Assembly (NCBI GenBank): GCA_030848705.1
Contig: CM061239.1
Span: 81,574,363 to 81,638,362, forward strand
Reading direction: 5' to 3'
Origin: Heracleum sosnowskyi
Lineage: Eukaryota > Streptophyta > Magnoliopsida > Apiales > Apiaceae
Length of the DNA stretch: 64,000 bases
The position numbers were made by a program, and so were the translations under genes. Under the pieces are notes generated by a model. That model did no database searches. It was not told the origin of the DNA and saw only the letters and a list, made by a program, of their open reading frames with translations. Below are positions 24,007-34,745 of this stretch, piece by piece (positions within the stretch are counted from its first letter, which is position 1; every line of letters begins with the position of its first letter).

Positions 24007-27000
24007 TTAAGCTTTGTGATAGAACAGATTCATCTTCAAGAAGTTGGATAATAAACTTTCTTCTTTTTCTTCAAGAATTTGAATCAATCTTTCCTTAAGA
24101 TTTCTGAGTTCTTCATCTTCCTCATTAATCTGGTAGATAGCTGCTCTGAGATTCTGTATGGAGCTTTTCTGTAGACTGTGCTCTTCAAGCAAAAGATAAG
24201 CAATTTCCTTCCCATCAGGATTGAGAGTAAGTTGGGTCATACCAAAAGTTACTTCTTTAACAGCAGTACCTCTTTGCATTTCCACATCCTGACCTCTTTG
24301 ATTTAAGTACATGGGAATATAATTACCATCGAAATTACTGTTTCCATCCAGTCTTCTTCTTATAGTTGACAAAATCATGTCAGCCCATACTTTGTACACT
24401 TGGTTCTTCCATCTTAACAGATAGTGAACATATTTCAGTTCCTGTGTAGTTTTCATCAGCAGATCTTGAATAGATAGAATCTTCACACTACCATCTTTCA
24501 TGAAGTACAGAAGCTTTTCTTTCTTTTCAAAACCATCATGACAATCTATAACTATATCAACAGCTAATAAATTGTTCAGGTTTTCAGAAGTTAAAGTACC
24601 TCCAATTTCAGTTAAGGAGTAAGGATCAACATATGACATATTCAGATATTCACCATCTCTGTGTCCAATACCTCCTCTTGAATTACTTGACAATTGCTTC
24701 AGATTTGAAAACATCTTTAACCAGAGTGCTTTTGATCTAACCATCTCAGATAAATCAACAACACTTGAAGCGCTTGTAATAATTCCACCAGACTGAAAAT
24801 TGATAGGTGTATCACAACTTAATGTGCTAATATGTTTCCACTTCTTATCCTTTTCCTTTTAAAAAACATAGCTTCTTTCCAGTAAAGATTCTTGTCTGCT
24901 TGAATTTCTCCATTTTCTTTCATTTGAAACTTTAAGCCTTTGTAGATAGAGATTGAAATCTTCATATGTTCTTTTTGTAAGATCTCTTCTTCTGGCTTCT
25001 TCTTCTTCATCTACTTCTTTGTTGTGACAATCAACAACAGTAGATAAGATTATCAAATCAACTTCTTGCAGAATTTCAGATTCATCAGGATCTTGAATAT
25101 TGTCAGGATTAGAATCTTCAATTTGATTTGTATTGATGAGAGTTGATTTACTTGATTTTCTTCTCAATTCAGGTTCTTCTTCAACAATTCCATCATCACC
25201 AAAAGTAGATTTGTCAGGAACTACTAGAGTTTGAATAGGTTCAGGAATTTCTTCAATTCTTAACCCTCTAGACCTTGTCTGTCTAGGTACTGTTTGAGTT
25301 GAAGAACCTCTTTTACTTCTTCTAGCACCTCTCCTACCTCTGCTTCCTCTACCTCTAGCAGGAGCAGTATAGCTTTCCATTGTCTCTCTTTGTAGTCTCA
25401 AGAATTCTTCATGTGAGAGATCTGGATATTCTTCACTTGCTGTAGAGAGTGCTTTTCTGGCAAATAATTGTTGAACTTTTTTATCAGTGTGATAAAGAGT
25501 AACAATTCTACCGTCTTTTGTAGAAAACTTCTGGAATAAATTTGATGCATCTTCAGGATTATCAATAATTACATCTTCATCACCTTCAGGAATTGTAGCA
25601 AGAATGTGTCCATGACCAGATGTCAGGATTTGATCTTCCGTCAGGATCTGAGATTGCACCAATGTTCTTACTGTCTTAACTCCAGAATCAGAAACATGAG
25701 TTGACTGCGTTGTTTGACTTTGAGAAGTTTGGATTGTCTTCATAACAACAGCATCAGAGGTTTCTCCTTGTATCGCTTTGTCACCACCATCATCTCCAGT
25801 ATCATCATCATTATTTCTTAATACTAGATCAGGTGTACATTTTGTCTGAATAACCTTCTCCCCCTTTTTGACATCAGGATTTGACAATAATTGCAAAATT
25901 AAGGAAAGAGAGGCTTGAATTTCAGTTACCTTAGTATCTAGAGAATCAATTCTTTGATTGATTGAGGTTTGTTCTGAAACAACAGATTTCACTTGGGATT
26001 CCACCACCCTCAATTGTAAAGTAGTAGGCACCTTTGTAAAATTATTAAAGATATCAGTCCTCACTTTTTCAGTTGAGCCCTTGATAGAATCAATCTCACT
26101 TTTCAGACTTTTGGATAACAGAGTTGTAGCCGTCAGATGATTCTTCAAGTCTTGATTCTCTATAGATTTCACTGCATTATAGACATGTTCAATAGCAGAA
26201 GAAAAACTGATAGATTCATCAGATTGGTGCCATGAATTGTTCCATTCATGCTGTCTAAATGCCTCTGCAGGATCAAAGGAAGGAATAGAAAAATCTTGTC
26301 TCTGATCTTTCCCAGTGGAAGCATTTCTAGCCATATATGTACTGGATGAACCAAAATTAGTTCCAAGACTAATTTTGAGTGCTGTAGCAAGCTGCTCCTT
26401 CTCTTTTCGATTCTCATCATCATCATCACTATCATCAGAAGTATCATCAACAGTATCATGAGTAATATCAGGATCAGGAATAGCAATACCTTTCAGTTTA
26501 TCCTGTGGTTCTGAGATAGGATGATCCATTGGTCTTGAACGAAGTGGCTGTATCAAAATAGGTTCATTATCAGGAGCACCACTAGCGTCAGGATGAACAT
26601 CGTCAGGATTTGATATGCTTGCATCAGTATTTGCTACCAATGGTTCTTGTGGAGCTTGAGGTTCAGAAGCTTCTTCAACACTTTGAGTTAAAGGTTCTTG
26701 TGTGCTTCCCTCATTGACAATGTTCTCGACCAATCTTTCAACAGAAGCTGTAGCTTTGCCTGCATCTTCACTTTGAGAAGATGGTTCTTGTGTAGCTGGA
26801 ATGTTGATGTCTTCATTCTCCCTTTGAGAAAATGATTCTTGTGTGACCATTCCACTAGCTAAGCCTTCACCCAAACTTTGATTGAGTGGTTCTTGTGTGG
26901 CAGGATCAACAGTAGCTGCTGAATTACTCTGAAATTCAGGTTCTTGTGGGCTTGATCCTTTCAGCTTCTTCTGTCTCTGATAGACTAACTCTTCTGCATT

Positions 27001-27741
27001 CCTCTTTTTCTTTGATGTAGGTGTAAGACCAACCAAGGAAGCAGTTGTAGAGACCTTCTCCCAAGAAATTTCTCTAATCTGAGATGGAGAGGCTGGAGAG
27101 TCTGATATAGAGACAACTTTTGTTGTTGCATCAGGAATACTAACATCAGGATTTGCTAGAGCATCAGTAGTAGATGACTCATCAGGATTTGATGTCTGAA
27201 TATCAGTATCCTTCATTTGCACTGTCAAAGGAATATGATACCTGCTCTTTGATAATTTCCTTGTCTTTTGTGGTTTTGATAAAGGTACCACAGCTTTAGT
27301 AGCAGTATCAGCAACTTCCTTGTTCACATTCATCACAGAGGATATAGGTAAGTCATCCTCTGAATCACTTTCATCAATCAACCTTAACTTCCTTTTCACA
27401 GGAACATTCTTAACAACCTTATCAGCTTTCTTCACCAGGACCCCTTGTACACCCCCTTGTATCTTCTTTTTAGTGAGTGGTGTAGAGGAAAAATCCTTTG
27501 AACCTGATTGCCTTCCAGACACATCAGTTCTAGCTGATTTCTTTGATTTTACAACTAAAGTCTTTTGAGAGACAGTAGAGGTGGTTGGTAACTGTTTAGA
27601 CTGTTTAGGTTGCATGCTTGTGTCAGGAACAAGGTGGGTTGGGCCTTGCCCCATAGCATTAGAAAGTAGTCCATAATGAGTAGGCATTTTCTGATGTAAG
27701 AAAAACCTAACCTCGTCAGGAATAAAAGCATTTCCGCACAA
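24007..27741 (-). pseudogene. Sirevirus D ORF3, N-terminally truncated, one in-frame stop
   Basis: One frame of about 1245 codons is broken only by TAA at 24859-24861. There is no good ATG at the beginning: the frame opens upstream near 27800 and the first codons ('CGNAFIPDEVRFF') match the end of the N-terminal domain of C and B, so ~200 residues of that domain are missing. Next come a long Ser/Pro/Asp region with many 'NPD'/'QEP' words, a coiled coil ('QTSINQRIDSLDTKVTEIQ', near 25940), 'NPDVKKGEK' encoded by a polypurine tract (about 25857-25869), an Arg/Gly patch ('RGRGSRGRRGARR', near 25350), and after the stop the C-terminal domain ('LLYFMKDGSVKILSIQDLL', 'NLRAAIYQINEED'). It could still act if the stop is read through, but I call it broken. 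Confidence 0.8.
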
Positions 27742-28082
27742 AATATTTTGCCATATCAGGATTGAAAAAAAATATTCAATAAGATTAAAATAAAATTTTA
27801 TTTAAGAAAACAAAATTTATTTTAACAATCCTGAATAGCGTTTTGGTTTAAGAAAAATAACCAAATTAATGATCATAGAATTAAAACACGCTTACCAGCA
27901 AACGAGGCAAAAATATTTATGGAAAACCGAACCGTCTCATCGAGATTGTAGAAATGACCTGCACCCTTAATACACATTCTCTATAAAAGAGAACTGTTAA
28001 GCATAATCATCATATATCTATTAAAACACAAACCCTCTCCAGAGAAAAACTTACGAAAACCTTTCACCTTCTTTGTTTTTCA
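27742..28082 (+). promoter_or_regulatory. Putative promoter and leader of the antisense gene in D
   Basis: A clean TATA box (ctataaaag, 27981-27989) lies 95 bp upstream of the plus-strand ATG at 28083. A leader of about 60-70 nt rich in A and C, with a pyrimidine-rich end ('cctttcaccttctttgtttttca'), precedes the ATG. The left part also contains the upstream end of the ORF3 frame on the other strand. Confidence 0.55.
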
Positions 28083-28475
28083 ATGGCTGCCAACAATCAA
28101 AACAACATACCTGATGAAGAGCTTGATATAATTTGGCAACAAATGGATGAGGCTCTAGCAGAGATTGCAGAGCAAGAGGGACCTCAGCCTATTCCTGATC
28201 CACAGGAGCATCATGCTTTTGTGAATGCAATGGCTGATGTGCTTCTTCATAACTTCCATCAGGCAAATCCTGATTGGAATCCTCTTGAAAATCTCATCGT
28301 TGTCAATGAAGAGGATGAAGATGAAGATGATGAAGAGCTCATCCGAGAGCTTGAGAAACGGAAGAAGAGAATCCGTGATGCTTGTATGTCATGCAAGTTG
28401 GAGGCACGGAGGCGTCCCGGTGGTCACGGTGACGATCCGCCTTCAAGTAAATCAGCTCCTCTTCTTGTCTCTTAA
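28083..28475 (+). CDS. Antisense ORF inside Sirevirus D, 130 aa acidic protein of unknown function
   Basis: The ORF runs opposite to the host element, between pol and ORF3. It encodes 130 residues: an N-terminal acidic helix-prone half ('DEELDIIWQQMDEALAEIAEQ'), a central 'AMADVLLHNFHQANPDWNPLENL', a run of Asp/Glu, a short basic helix ('ELEKRKKRIRDACMSCK') with a CxxC, and a Pro/Ser tail. I do not recognise a family. Support for a real gene: a TATA box and leader upstream, a good start context (tcaATGGCT), and A/T-rich 3' sequence with 'aatgaa' signals near 28635-28662. The B and C elements have no counterpart in their spacers. It may be a captured host gene fragment or an element-encoded accessory gene. 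Confidence 0.5.
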   Translation: MAANNQNNIPDEELDIIWQQMDEALAEIAEQEGPQPIPDPQEHHAFVNAMADVLLHNFHQANPDWNPLENLIVVNEEDEDEDDEELIRELEKRKKRIRDACMSCKLEARRRPGGHGDDPPSSKSAPLLVS

Positions 28476-29029
28476 GGATGGAACAAGAGACCTTCCAGTT
28501 CTGATGGACTGTGAAGCTGCTTAGGAGCATTCATGCTAATTTGCAGGGCACGTGTTCATGCTTATCTGTAAAGCACGAGTTCCTGAGTAGAAAATAGACT
28601 AGGAAAACAAATATGTAATTTCCATTTTTCCTGTGTAATGAATCTTCAAGTATTAATGAAATTTGTCCATTTTCTCAATTGTTTTCTTCCTGTACTTGCC
28701 TGCAAAATTTGTTAGTAACACTCATAGTGATATAGAGATGATAAATAATAAACTCTGATAATAATGAAATTGAAATTGATAATTAAGACTGAAAACTTAA
28801 TCAAAGACTAAGTAATAATCTAATTGTCCAGAGTTTACCAGGAGTGTTAATGACAAGTTAGCATAGAACCTCTGGTTTTCATACCAGCTTAAATAACTGA
28901 ACATCAGGATTTGACCAATTGATTTCCTGTCAGGATTGAGTCCTATCAGGATTTGATCAAAGATACATACCTTTCTGAATAACCATCAGGATTTGACAGT
29001 TATCAGGATTTCCTCTATGTAGCTTTTCC
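28476..29029. other. Antisense gene 3' region and pol-ORF3 spacer of D
   Basis: Plus-strand 3' UTR-like sequence to about 28690 is followed by a cluster of the D word 'tcaggatt(t)ga' at about 28904, 28932, 28948, 28982 and 29000, just downstream of the pol stop. No ORF of note. Confidence 0.6.
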
Positions 29030-32000
29030 TCAGAAATTCTCAAAATTCATCATTCCAAGTTCATTCACCAATTTATTGAAAGTAGCTTCAGGTAGTGGCT
29101 TGGTGAATATATCAGCTAGTTGTTGATCAGTAGGAACAAAGTGAAGTTCAATTGTTCCTTCCAGAACCTGTTCTCTTATAAAGTGATATCTGATACTTAT
29201 GTGTTTAGTAAGAGAATGCTGAACTGGATTTCCTGTCATTGCAATAGCACTTTGGTTATCACAATAAATAGGGATTTTTGAGTATGACAGGCCATAATCT
29301 AACAACTGATTTCTCATCCACATTATCTGAGCACAACAACTTCCTGCAGCAATGTACTCAGCTTCTGCAGTTGAAGTGGAAATAGATTTCTGCTTTTTAC
29401 TGAACCATGAAACTAGTCTTCCACCCAAAAACTGACAACTTCCTGAAGTACTTTTCCTGTCTATTTTGCATCCTGCAAAATCAGCATCTGAATAACCACA
29501 CAACCCAAAATCTGATTCCCTTGCATACCAAAGGCCAAGTGAAGGAGTGCCTTTGAGATATCTGAAAATTCTTTTGACTGCAATCAGATGTGGTTCTCTA
29601 GGTTTTGCTTGAAATCTTGCACATAGACAGGTTGCAAACATGATATCTGGTCTACTGGCAGTGAGATACAATAAAGAGCCAATCATTCCTCTGTAGTGAG
29701 TTACATCTACCTCTTCACCTTGATCAGGATCAAGTTTGGTAGCTGTAGCTATGGGAGTTGAAGCAGGAGTACTGTCTTGCATGTTAAACCTTGTCAGTAA
29801 GTTCCTTGTGTATTTAGACTGATTAATAAAAATCCCTTCATCAGTCTGTTTAACTTGAAGACCCAGAAAGTAACTCATTTCTCCCATCATGCTCATTTGA
29901 TATCTTGACTGCATAAGCTTGGAAAACTTTTCACACAGCTTATTGTTTGTTGACCCAAAAATGATATCATCAACATAAATCTGAACTAACAGCAACTCCT
30001 TACCATGATTCAAATAAAATAGAGTTTTATCAATTGCACCTCTTTTGAATCCACTTTCCAGTAAGAATTGAGCTAAGGTTTCATACCATGCTCTTGGAGC
30101 TTGCTTTAATCCATAAAGTGCCTTATCCAGTCTGTAGACATGATCTAGATATTTAGGATCAATGAAACCAGGAGGTTGTTCAACATAAACTTCTTCCTCC
30201 AGTTCTCCATTTAAGAAAGCACTTTTAACATCCATCTGGAAAACCTTGAATTTCTTATGTGCTGCATAAGCAAGAAATATCCTGATGGCTTCTAGTCTTG
30301 CAACAGGAGCAAAAGTTTCATCATAGTCAATTCCCTCTTGTTGGGAATACCCCTTTGCAACTAGTCTAGCTTTATTTCTGATAATGACTCCATCAGAATC
30401 AGTCTTGTTCTTGAAAATCCACTTTGTACCAACAATTGATCTATTCTTTGGTCTTGGTACCAGTTTCCAGACTTCATTCCTTTCAAATTCATTCAGTTCT
30501 TCTTGCATTGCAGTAACCCAATCAGCATCTTTAAGTGCATCTTCAACTTTCTTAGGCTCCTCCTTGGATAGAAAGTTATTATATAAACATTCATTCTGAG
30601 TTGCACTTCTTGTTTGAACACCTGCATCAGGATCTCCAATTATCAAATCAGGAGTATGATCTTTTGTCCATTTCCTTGCTGGTGTCAAATTGTTTCTTGA
30701 AGTAGATGCTCCCCCTGGATTGGTGTTATCTTGATTGAAAGAATTTGATTGATTTGAAGCTCTCCCTGAATTATTGCTATGCCCTCCTGATGTGTTGTCA
30801 GGATCTTCACTTGAATCAGTATCTGAAGAATTCTGTTCTGATGATTGAGTTGACTCTGAACTTGTAGTTGAATGCCGTTGCTCCCCCTCAACATTAGCAC
30901 TACTAGTTGTATCACTGTTGTTTGCATCATCAGTATTAGCACCATCAGTACCTGGTGAGTCATCAGGATTTGGTGACCCATCAGTATCTGATGAATTGAC
31001 AGGATCTGATTCAATTTCTTCAGGTTCCTTGGAAGCTTCATTTTCAAATAACAATCTATCATGCGAGTCTTCAATGATTCCAGTTATCTTCTTATCATCA
31101 AAAGATACATGAATTGACTCCATGACAGTTCTTGTTCTCAAATTAAAAACTCTGAAGGCTCTTGATGTAGGATAACCTATGAATATTCCTTCATCAGCCT
31201 TTGTTTCAAATTTCCCTAGCTGTTCAGGATGAGTTCTGAGAACAAAACATTTACAGCCAAACACATGCAAATGCTTCAGACTTGGTTTCTTCTCCTTGAG
31301 TGACTGATAAGGAGTGACACCATGCCTGTTTATCAATGTGAGATTTTGTGTATAGCATGTTGTGTTGACTGCTTCTGCCCAGAAATATGTAGGTAATTTA
31401 GCTTCTTCCAACATAGTTCTGCCAGCTTCAATAAGAGTTCTATTCTTCCTTTCTACTACTCCATTTTGCTGAGGTGTGCCAGGAGCAGAGAATTGTTGAA
31501 TGATTCCTTTGTATTTGCAGAACTCTTCCATCTTTGAATTCTTAAATTCAGTACCATTATCACTTCTCAGAACCTTGACTTTGTACTTTGTGGTTGTCTC
31601 AATCATCCTCACATGATCCAACAGAACTTCAGGAGTTTCATCTATTTTGTGCAGAAAATACACCCAGGTGAATCTAGAATATTCATCAACAATTACAAGA
31701 GTGTACCTTTTCTTACTGATGGACATGATGTTGACTGGACCAAACAGATCAAGATGTAGCATGTGATATGGTTCTTCAATAGAGGATTCTGATTTACTCT
31801 GGAATGATGTCCTTCTTTGTTTTGCTTTTTGGCATGCATCACAGAGTCCATCAGGTGTATATAAGACATTAGGTAATCCTCTTACTAACTCTTTCTTAAC
31901 CAACTCATTGATGTTGCTGAAGTTGAGATGAGAAAGCTTCTTGTGCCAATTCCAACTTTCATCTACTGAAGCTTTACTGATGAAACATGTAGGGGAGCCA

Positions 32001-32368
32001 TCAGTATCTGAGAGAATGTTGGCTTCATATATGTTACCATGCCTGTAGCCAGTTAGTGCTATCTTCCCTGTTGCTTTACTGACTACTTCACAATGTGTGG
32101 AATAGAAATTGACATGATAACCTCTGTCAGTGATTTGACTAATACTCAACAAGTTGTGTTTTAGTCCCTTCACTAGAGCTACTTTTTCAATGATGACATT
32201 TCCAATGATTATATTGCCATATCCCAAGGTTTGTCCAATGTTGCCATCTCCATAAGACACAGTTGGGCCAGCTTTTTCCTCATATTCTGATAACAGGGCT
32301 TTGTTTCCAGTCATGTGCACTGAACATACACTATCCATGACTAACACATTTTTCTTTTTACCCTGCAT
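29030..32368 (-). CDS. pol: Sirevirus D pol polyprotein, intact frame
   Basis: 1112 codons without interruption. Order: protease box at residues 12-14, where D-S-V replaces the usual D-S-G (32330 region); GAG-pre-integrase zinc region (residues ~137-180, H-H then 'CDACQKAK'); integrase core with 'LHLDLFGPV', 'RSDNGTEF' (~266) and 'VERKNRT'; an Asp/Asn/Ser-rich linker at ~436-563 packed with D-family words ('DTDG', 'NPDD'); RT with 'FAPVARLEAIR' and 'YVDDIIFG' (~798); RNase H with 'CDNQSAIAM' (~1040) and 'IFTKPL'. The protein makes and integrates the cDNA copy. It lies in the same frame as gag, five codons past the gag UAG, so read-through is a plausible route of expression. The protease change may leave it unable to mature its own polyprotein. 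Confidence 0.95.
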   Translation of the reverse strand: MQGKKKNVLVMDSVCSVHMTGNKALLSEYEEKAGPTVSYGDGNIGQTLGYGNIIIGNVIIEKVALVKGLKHNLLSISQITDRGYHVNFYSTHCEVVSKATGKIALTGYRHGNIYEANILSDTDGSPTCFISKASVDESWNWHKKLSHLNFSNINELVKKELVRGLPNVLYTPDGLCDACQKAKQRRTSFQSKSESSIEEPYHMLHLDLFGPVNIMSISKKRYTLVIVDEYSRFTWVYFLHKIDETPEVLLDHVRMIETTTKYKVKVLRSDNGTEFKNSKMEEFCKYKGIIQQFSAPGTPQQNGVVERKNRTLIEAGRTMLEEAKLPTYFWAEAVNTTCYTQNLTLINRHGVTPYQSLKEKKPSLKHLHVFGCKCFVLRTHPEQLGKFETKADEGIFIGYPTSRAFRVFNLRTRTVMESIHVSFDDKKITGIIEDSHDRLLFENEASKEPEEIESDPVNSSDTDGSPNPDDSPGTDGANTDDANNSDTTSSANVEGEQRHSTTSSESTQSSEQNSSDTDSSEDPDNTSGGHSNNSGRASNQSNSFNQDNTNPGGASTSRNNLTPARKWTKDHTPDLIIGDPDAGVQTRSATQNECLYNNFLSKEEPKKVEDALKDADWVTAMQEELNEFERNEVWKLVPRPKNRSIVGTKWIFKNKTDSDGVIIRNKARLVAKGYSQQEGIDYDETFAPVARLEAIRIFLAYAAHKKFKVFQMDVKSAFLNGELEEEVYVEQPPGFIDPKYLDHVYRLDKALYGLKQAPRAWYETLAQFLLESGFKRGAIDKTLFYLNHGKELLLVQIYVDDIIFGSTNNKLCEKFSKLMQSRYQMSMMGEMSYFLGLQVKQTDEGIFINQSKYTRNLLTRFNMQDSTPASTPIATATKLDPDQGEEVDVTHYRGMIGSLLYLTASRPDIMFATCLCARFQAKPREPHLIAVKRIFRYLKGTPSLGLWYARESDFGLCGYSDADFAGCKIDRKSTSGSCQFLGGRLVSWFSKKQKSISTSTAEAEYIAAGSCCAQIMWMRNQLLDYGLSYSKIPIYCDNQSAIAMTGNPVQHSLTKHISIRYHFIREQVLEGTIELHFVPTDQQLADIFTKPLPEATFNKLVNELGMMNFENF

Positions 32369-32383
32369 CAGAATAGAAACACA

Positions 32384-34696
32384 CTAGTTAGAACACTTAG
32401 GAACCCATACATGTTGGGTTCCTTTCTCATGCAATTTATTAATTTTAGCAGCAGAAGACTTTCTGACTTTAGCAGTCCTGACAGGATTTACTCCATCAGG
32501 ATTTGCTTTGTCAGCATCAGTATTAACAAAAGCATGCTTCACTATGACATTTTCAGTTCTATCAGACTTTGTACTACTTTCAAACTTAGGCAATGGATCA
32601 TAAAAGTTATAGTACAAATCATGATACTCTTTACATGTATAAATAGAATGCCATAGACTACCACAATGAAAACAGGACTTCTGCGGTTTATAAAGTACTG
32701 ATCTATTCCTCACATCAGATTTAGAAATATCAGCAATCTTCTTTTTAATCTTCTTACAATCAATAGCAAGATGATTAGAGTTACCACAGTTAAAGCAACA
32801 CTTTCTAGGTGCATTTGGGATATATTTATAACCATTCTCTTTATTGATCCCAACTTTACCATTCCTGTTTCTCTTAACAGTAGCTTCCTTTTTCTTATCT
32901 GTAACCTCACAGATTTTATCTTTAAGCTGTTTCTGAGACAATAGACCTAGATTCTTAGTGACTTTGTTCATGACAGGTTTAGACTTTATAATTTTAATTC
33001 CTTGAGTAGAAGAAGATCCCATTTCAAAAGTAGAATTGGAATCCTTACCAAAAACAAAATTAACAGGAGTAATCTTAGATTTGGTTGAGTCTATAACATG
33101 TCTATAGGTCTTTGGACTGACTGTCTCATCAATGACAATTTTCTCTGCTAATTTCTTATCTTCATCTGACTTATATCCTAGACACTCTTTCCAATTCTTA
33201 GAGGTATTAATCTCATGAAATTTCCTACCAGAGTCTGTCCAGGTTCTGATTTTCTCATTAGCATATTCAAGTTCTTTTTCAAGGGAAGTACATTTAGATG
33301 TCATCTCTAAGAGCATGTGTTTAGCATTATCACATTCTTTTTGTACTTCTTGCATACGAGAAAATTCAGCTTCTAATATCTCATTCCTCTTTCTAAGGTC
33401 AGACATCTCAGATAAGATTCTAGTATTCTCAGCAGTTTGACTTCTAAAGCTAATATGTAATGACTTTAGAAAACGTCTTAACTCAGAAGCATTATCAGTA
33501 TCAAAATCAAAGATAGTATTTAGTACCTTATCATCAGGAGCAGCAGTTACATCAGCATTGGCCATTAACGCATAGTTGACTACCTCAGTATCAGATTCTG
33601 AGGAAGAGTCCATCCAATCCTTGCTTGATGTGATGAGTGCCTTTGTCTTGTTGCATTCAGAAGCAAAGTGACCCATTCCATTACACTTGTAGCATCTAAC
33701 CTTTGATTTGTCAAATTTGCTACCCTTGCTGTCCTTTTTGATATACTTATCTTTGTCTGCTTTGAAGGTCTTTTTCTGAAAGTTGCCTTGTCTTCTATTC
33801 TTCCTGAACTTCATCCTTCTGAAGTTTCTGACAATCATAGCAACCATCTCTTCCATGTCTGAATCAGAAGAATCATCACCAGTATTGGCATCAGGATTGC
33901 CATCAGTATCTGATGAAGAGTCGTCAGGATCTGACTCAGCTACTCTTGCTTTCCTTCTAGAGACCTCCATAGCTTTTCCTTTTGATTTAGCTTCTACATT
34001 CAAAGCAATTGACTTTGCCTTGCTGCTTTTCTTGTTCTTTCTCTGTTGAACTTCAAGATCATGAGTTCTTAGCATCCCATAGATCTCATCAAGAGACACA
34101 ATGTTCAGATCATACTGGTGTCTAATGATTGAGGTCTGAGTATCCCATTCTTCAGGTAAAGCTCTAAGAAATTTGGTGTTTGAATCTTCAGTTTCATATA
34201 CTTTGTCAACTAAGGATAAGCTGTTCAATAGTGTCAGAAATCTATCATATAGATCAGTCAGGCTCTCTTCAGGTCTTGCATCGAATTGTTCATATTCTTG
34301 AATCAAAAGAGCCCTTCTGTTTTTCTTAACAGATGCAGATCCCTGGCACTGAGTTTCCAAAGTATCCCAGATTTCTTTTGAAGACTTGCATGCAATCACT
34401 CTGTTTGACATGACAACATCAAGGCTATTATGCAAGATATTCTTTATCTTTGGTTCTCTGAGTACATGAGCTTTTTCTTCTGGAGTCCATTCAGCTTTAG
34501 CTTTGACCACATAATGTTCTGGTACTGTATCTGTTCGTTCTACGAACTTTGTTGGTATATATGGTCCATCACGAATCCTGTCCAAGTAGTCAGGATCCAT
34601 AGCCTCCAGGTACATCAACATCTTTACCCTCCATGTAGGATATTCTGATATCTTCAAGATGGGAATCTTCATGCTTTCATACTTGGTTGTCGACAT
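32384..34696 (-). CDS. gag: Sirevirus D gag, intact
   Basis: 770 codons. I choose the ATG at 34696 ('MSTTKYESMK') because the frame upstream of it only contains primer-site sequence, and element J starts at the equivalent codon. A UBN2 gag domain (residues ~10-220) is followed by a basic segment, a CCHC knuckle 'CYKCNGMGHFASEC' (~334), a long coiled-coil-like region (~440-530, 'LEAEFSRMQEVQKECDNAK'), and two further Cys/His boxes 'CFNCGNSNHLAIDC' (~632) and 'CFHCGSLWHSIYTC' (~673). It ends in TAG at 32384-32386. It forms the particle and binds the RNA. Acidic stretches carry 'SDPDD', 'DTDGNPD' words encoded by the family motif. Confidence 0.95.
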   Translation of the reverse strand: MSTTKYESMKIPILKISEYPTWRVKMLMYLEAMDPDYLDRIRDGPYIPTKFVERTDTVPEHYVVKAKAEWTPEEKAHVLREPKIKNILHNSLDVVMSNRVIACKSSKEIWDTLETQCQGSASVKKNRRALLIQEYEQFDARPEESLTDLYDRFLTLLNSLSLVDKVYETEDSNTKFLRALPEEWDTQTSIIRHQYDLNIVSLDEIYGMLRTHDLEVQQRKNKKSSKAKSIALNVEAKSKGKAMEVSRRKARVAESDPDDSSSDTDGNPDANTGDDSSDSDMEEMVAMIVRNFRRMKFRKNRRQGNFQKKTFKADKDKYIKKDSKGSKFDKSKVRCYKCNGMGHFASECNKTKALITSSKDWMDSSSESDTEVVNYALMANADVTAAPDDKVLNTIFDFDTDNASELRRFLKSLHISFRSQTAENTRILSEMSDLRKRNEILEAEFSRMQEVQKECDNAKHMLLEMTSKCTSLEKELEYANEKIRTWTDSGRKFHEINTSKNWKECLGYKSDEDKKLAEKIVIDETVSPKTYRHVIDSTKSKITPVNFVFGKDSNSTFEMGSSSTQGIKIIKSKPVMNKVTKNLGLLSQKQLKDKICEVTDKKKEATVKRNRNGKVGINKENGYKYIPNAPRKCCFNCGNSNHLAIDCKKIKKKIADISKSDVRNRSVLYKPQKSCFHCGSLWHSIYTCKEYHDLYYNFYDPLPKFESSTKSDRTENVIVKHAFVNTDADKANPDGVNPVRTAKVRKSSAAKINKLHEKGTQHVWVPKCSN

Positions 34697-34731
34697 CTTA
34701 GATCGTCTCTGATTTAAAAATAAATCAGTTT

Positions 34732-34743
34732 GCTCTGATACCA
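34732..34743 (-). promoter_or_regulatory. Primer-binding site of element D
   Basis: TGGTATCAGAGC on the minus strand, two bases inside the 5' LTR. Same tRNA-Met site as in A, B, C and J. Confidence 0.93.
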
Positions 34744-34745
34744 AT

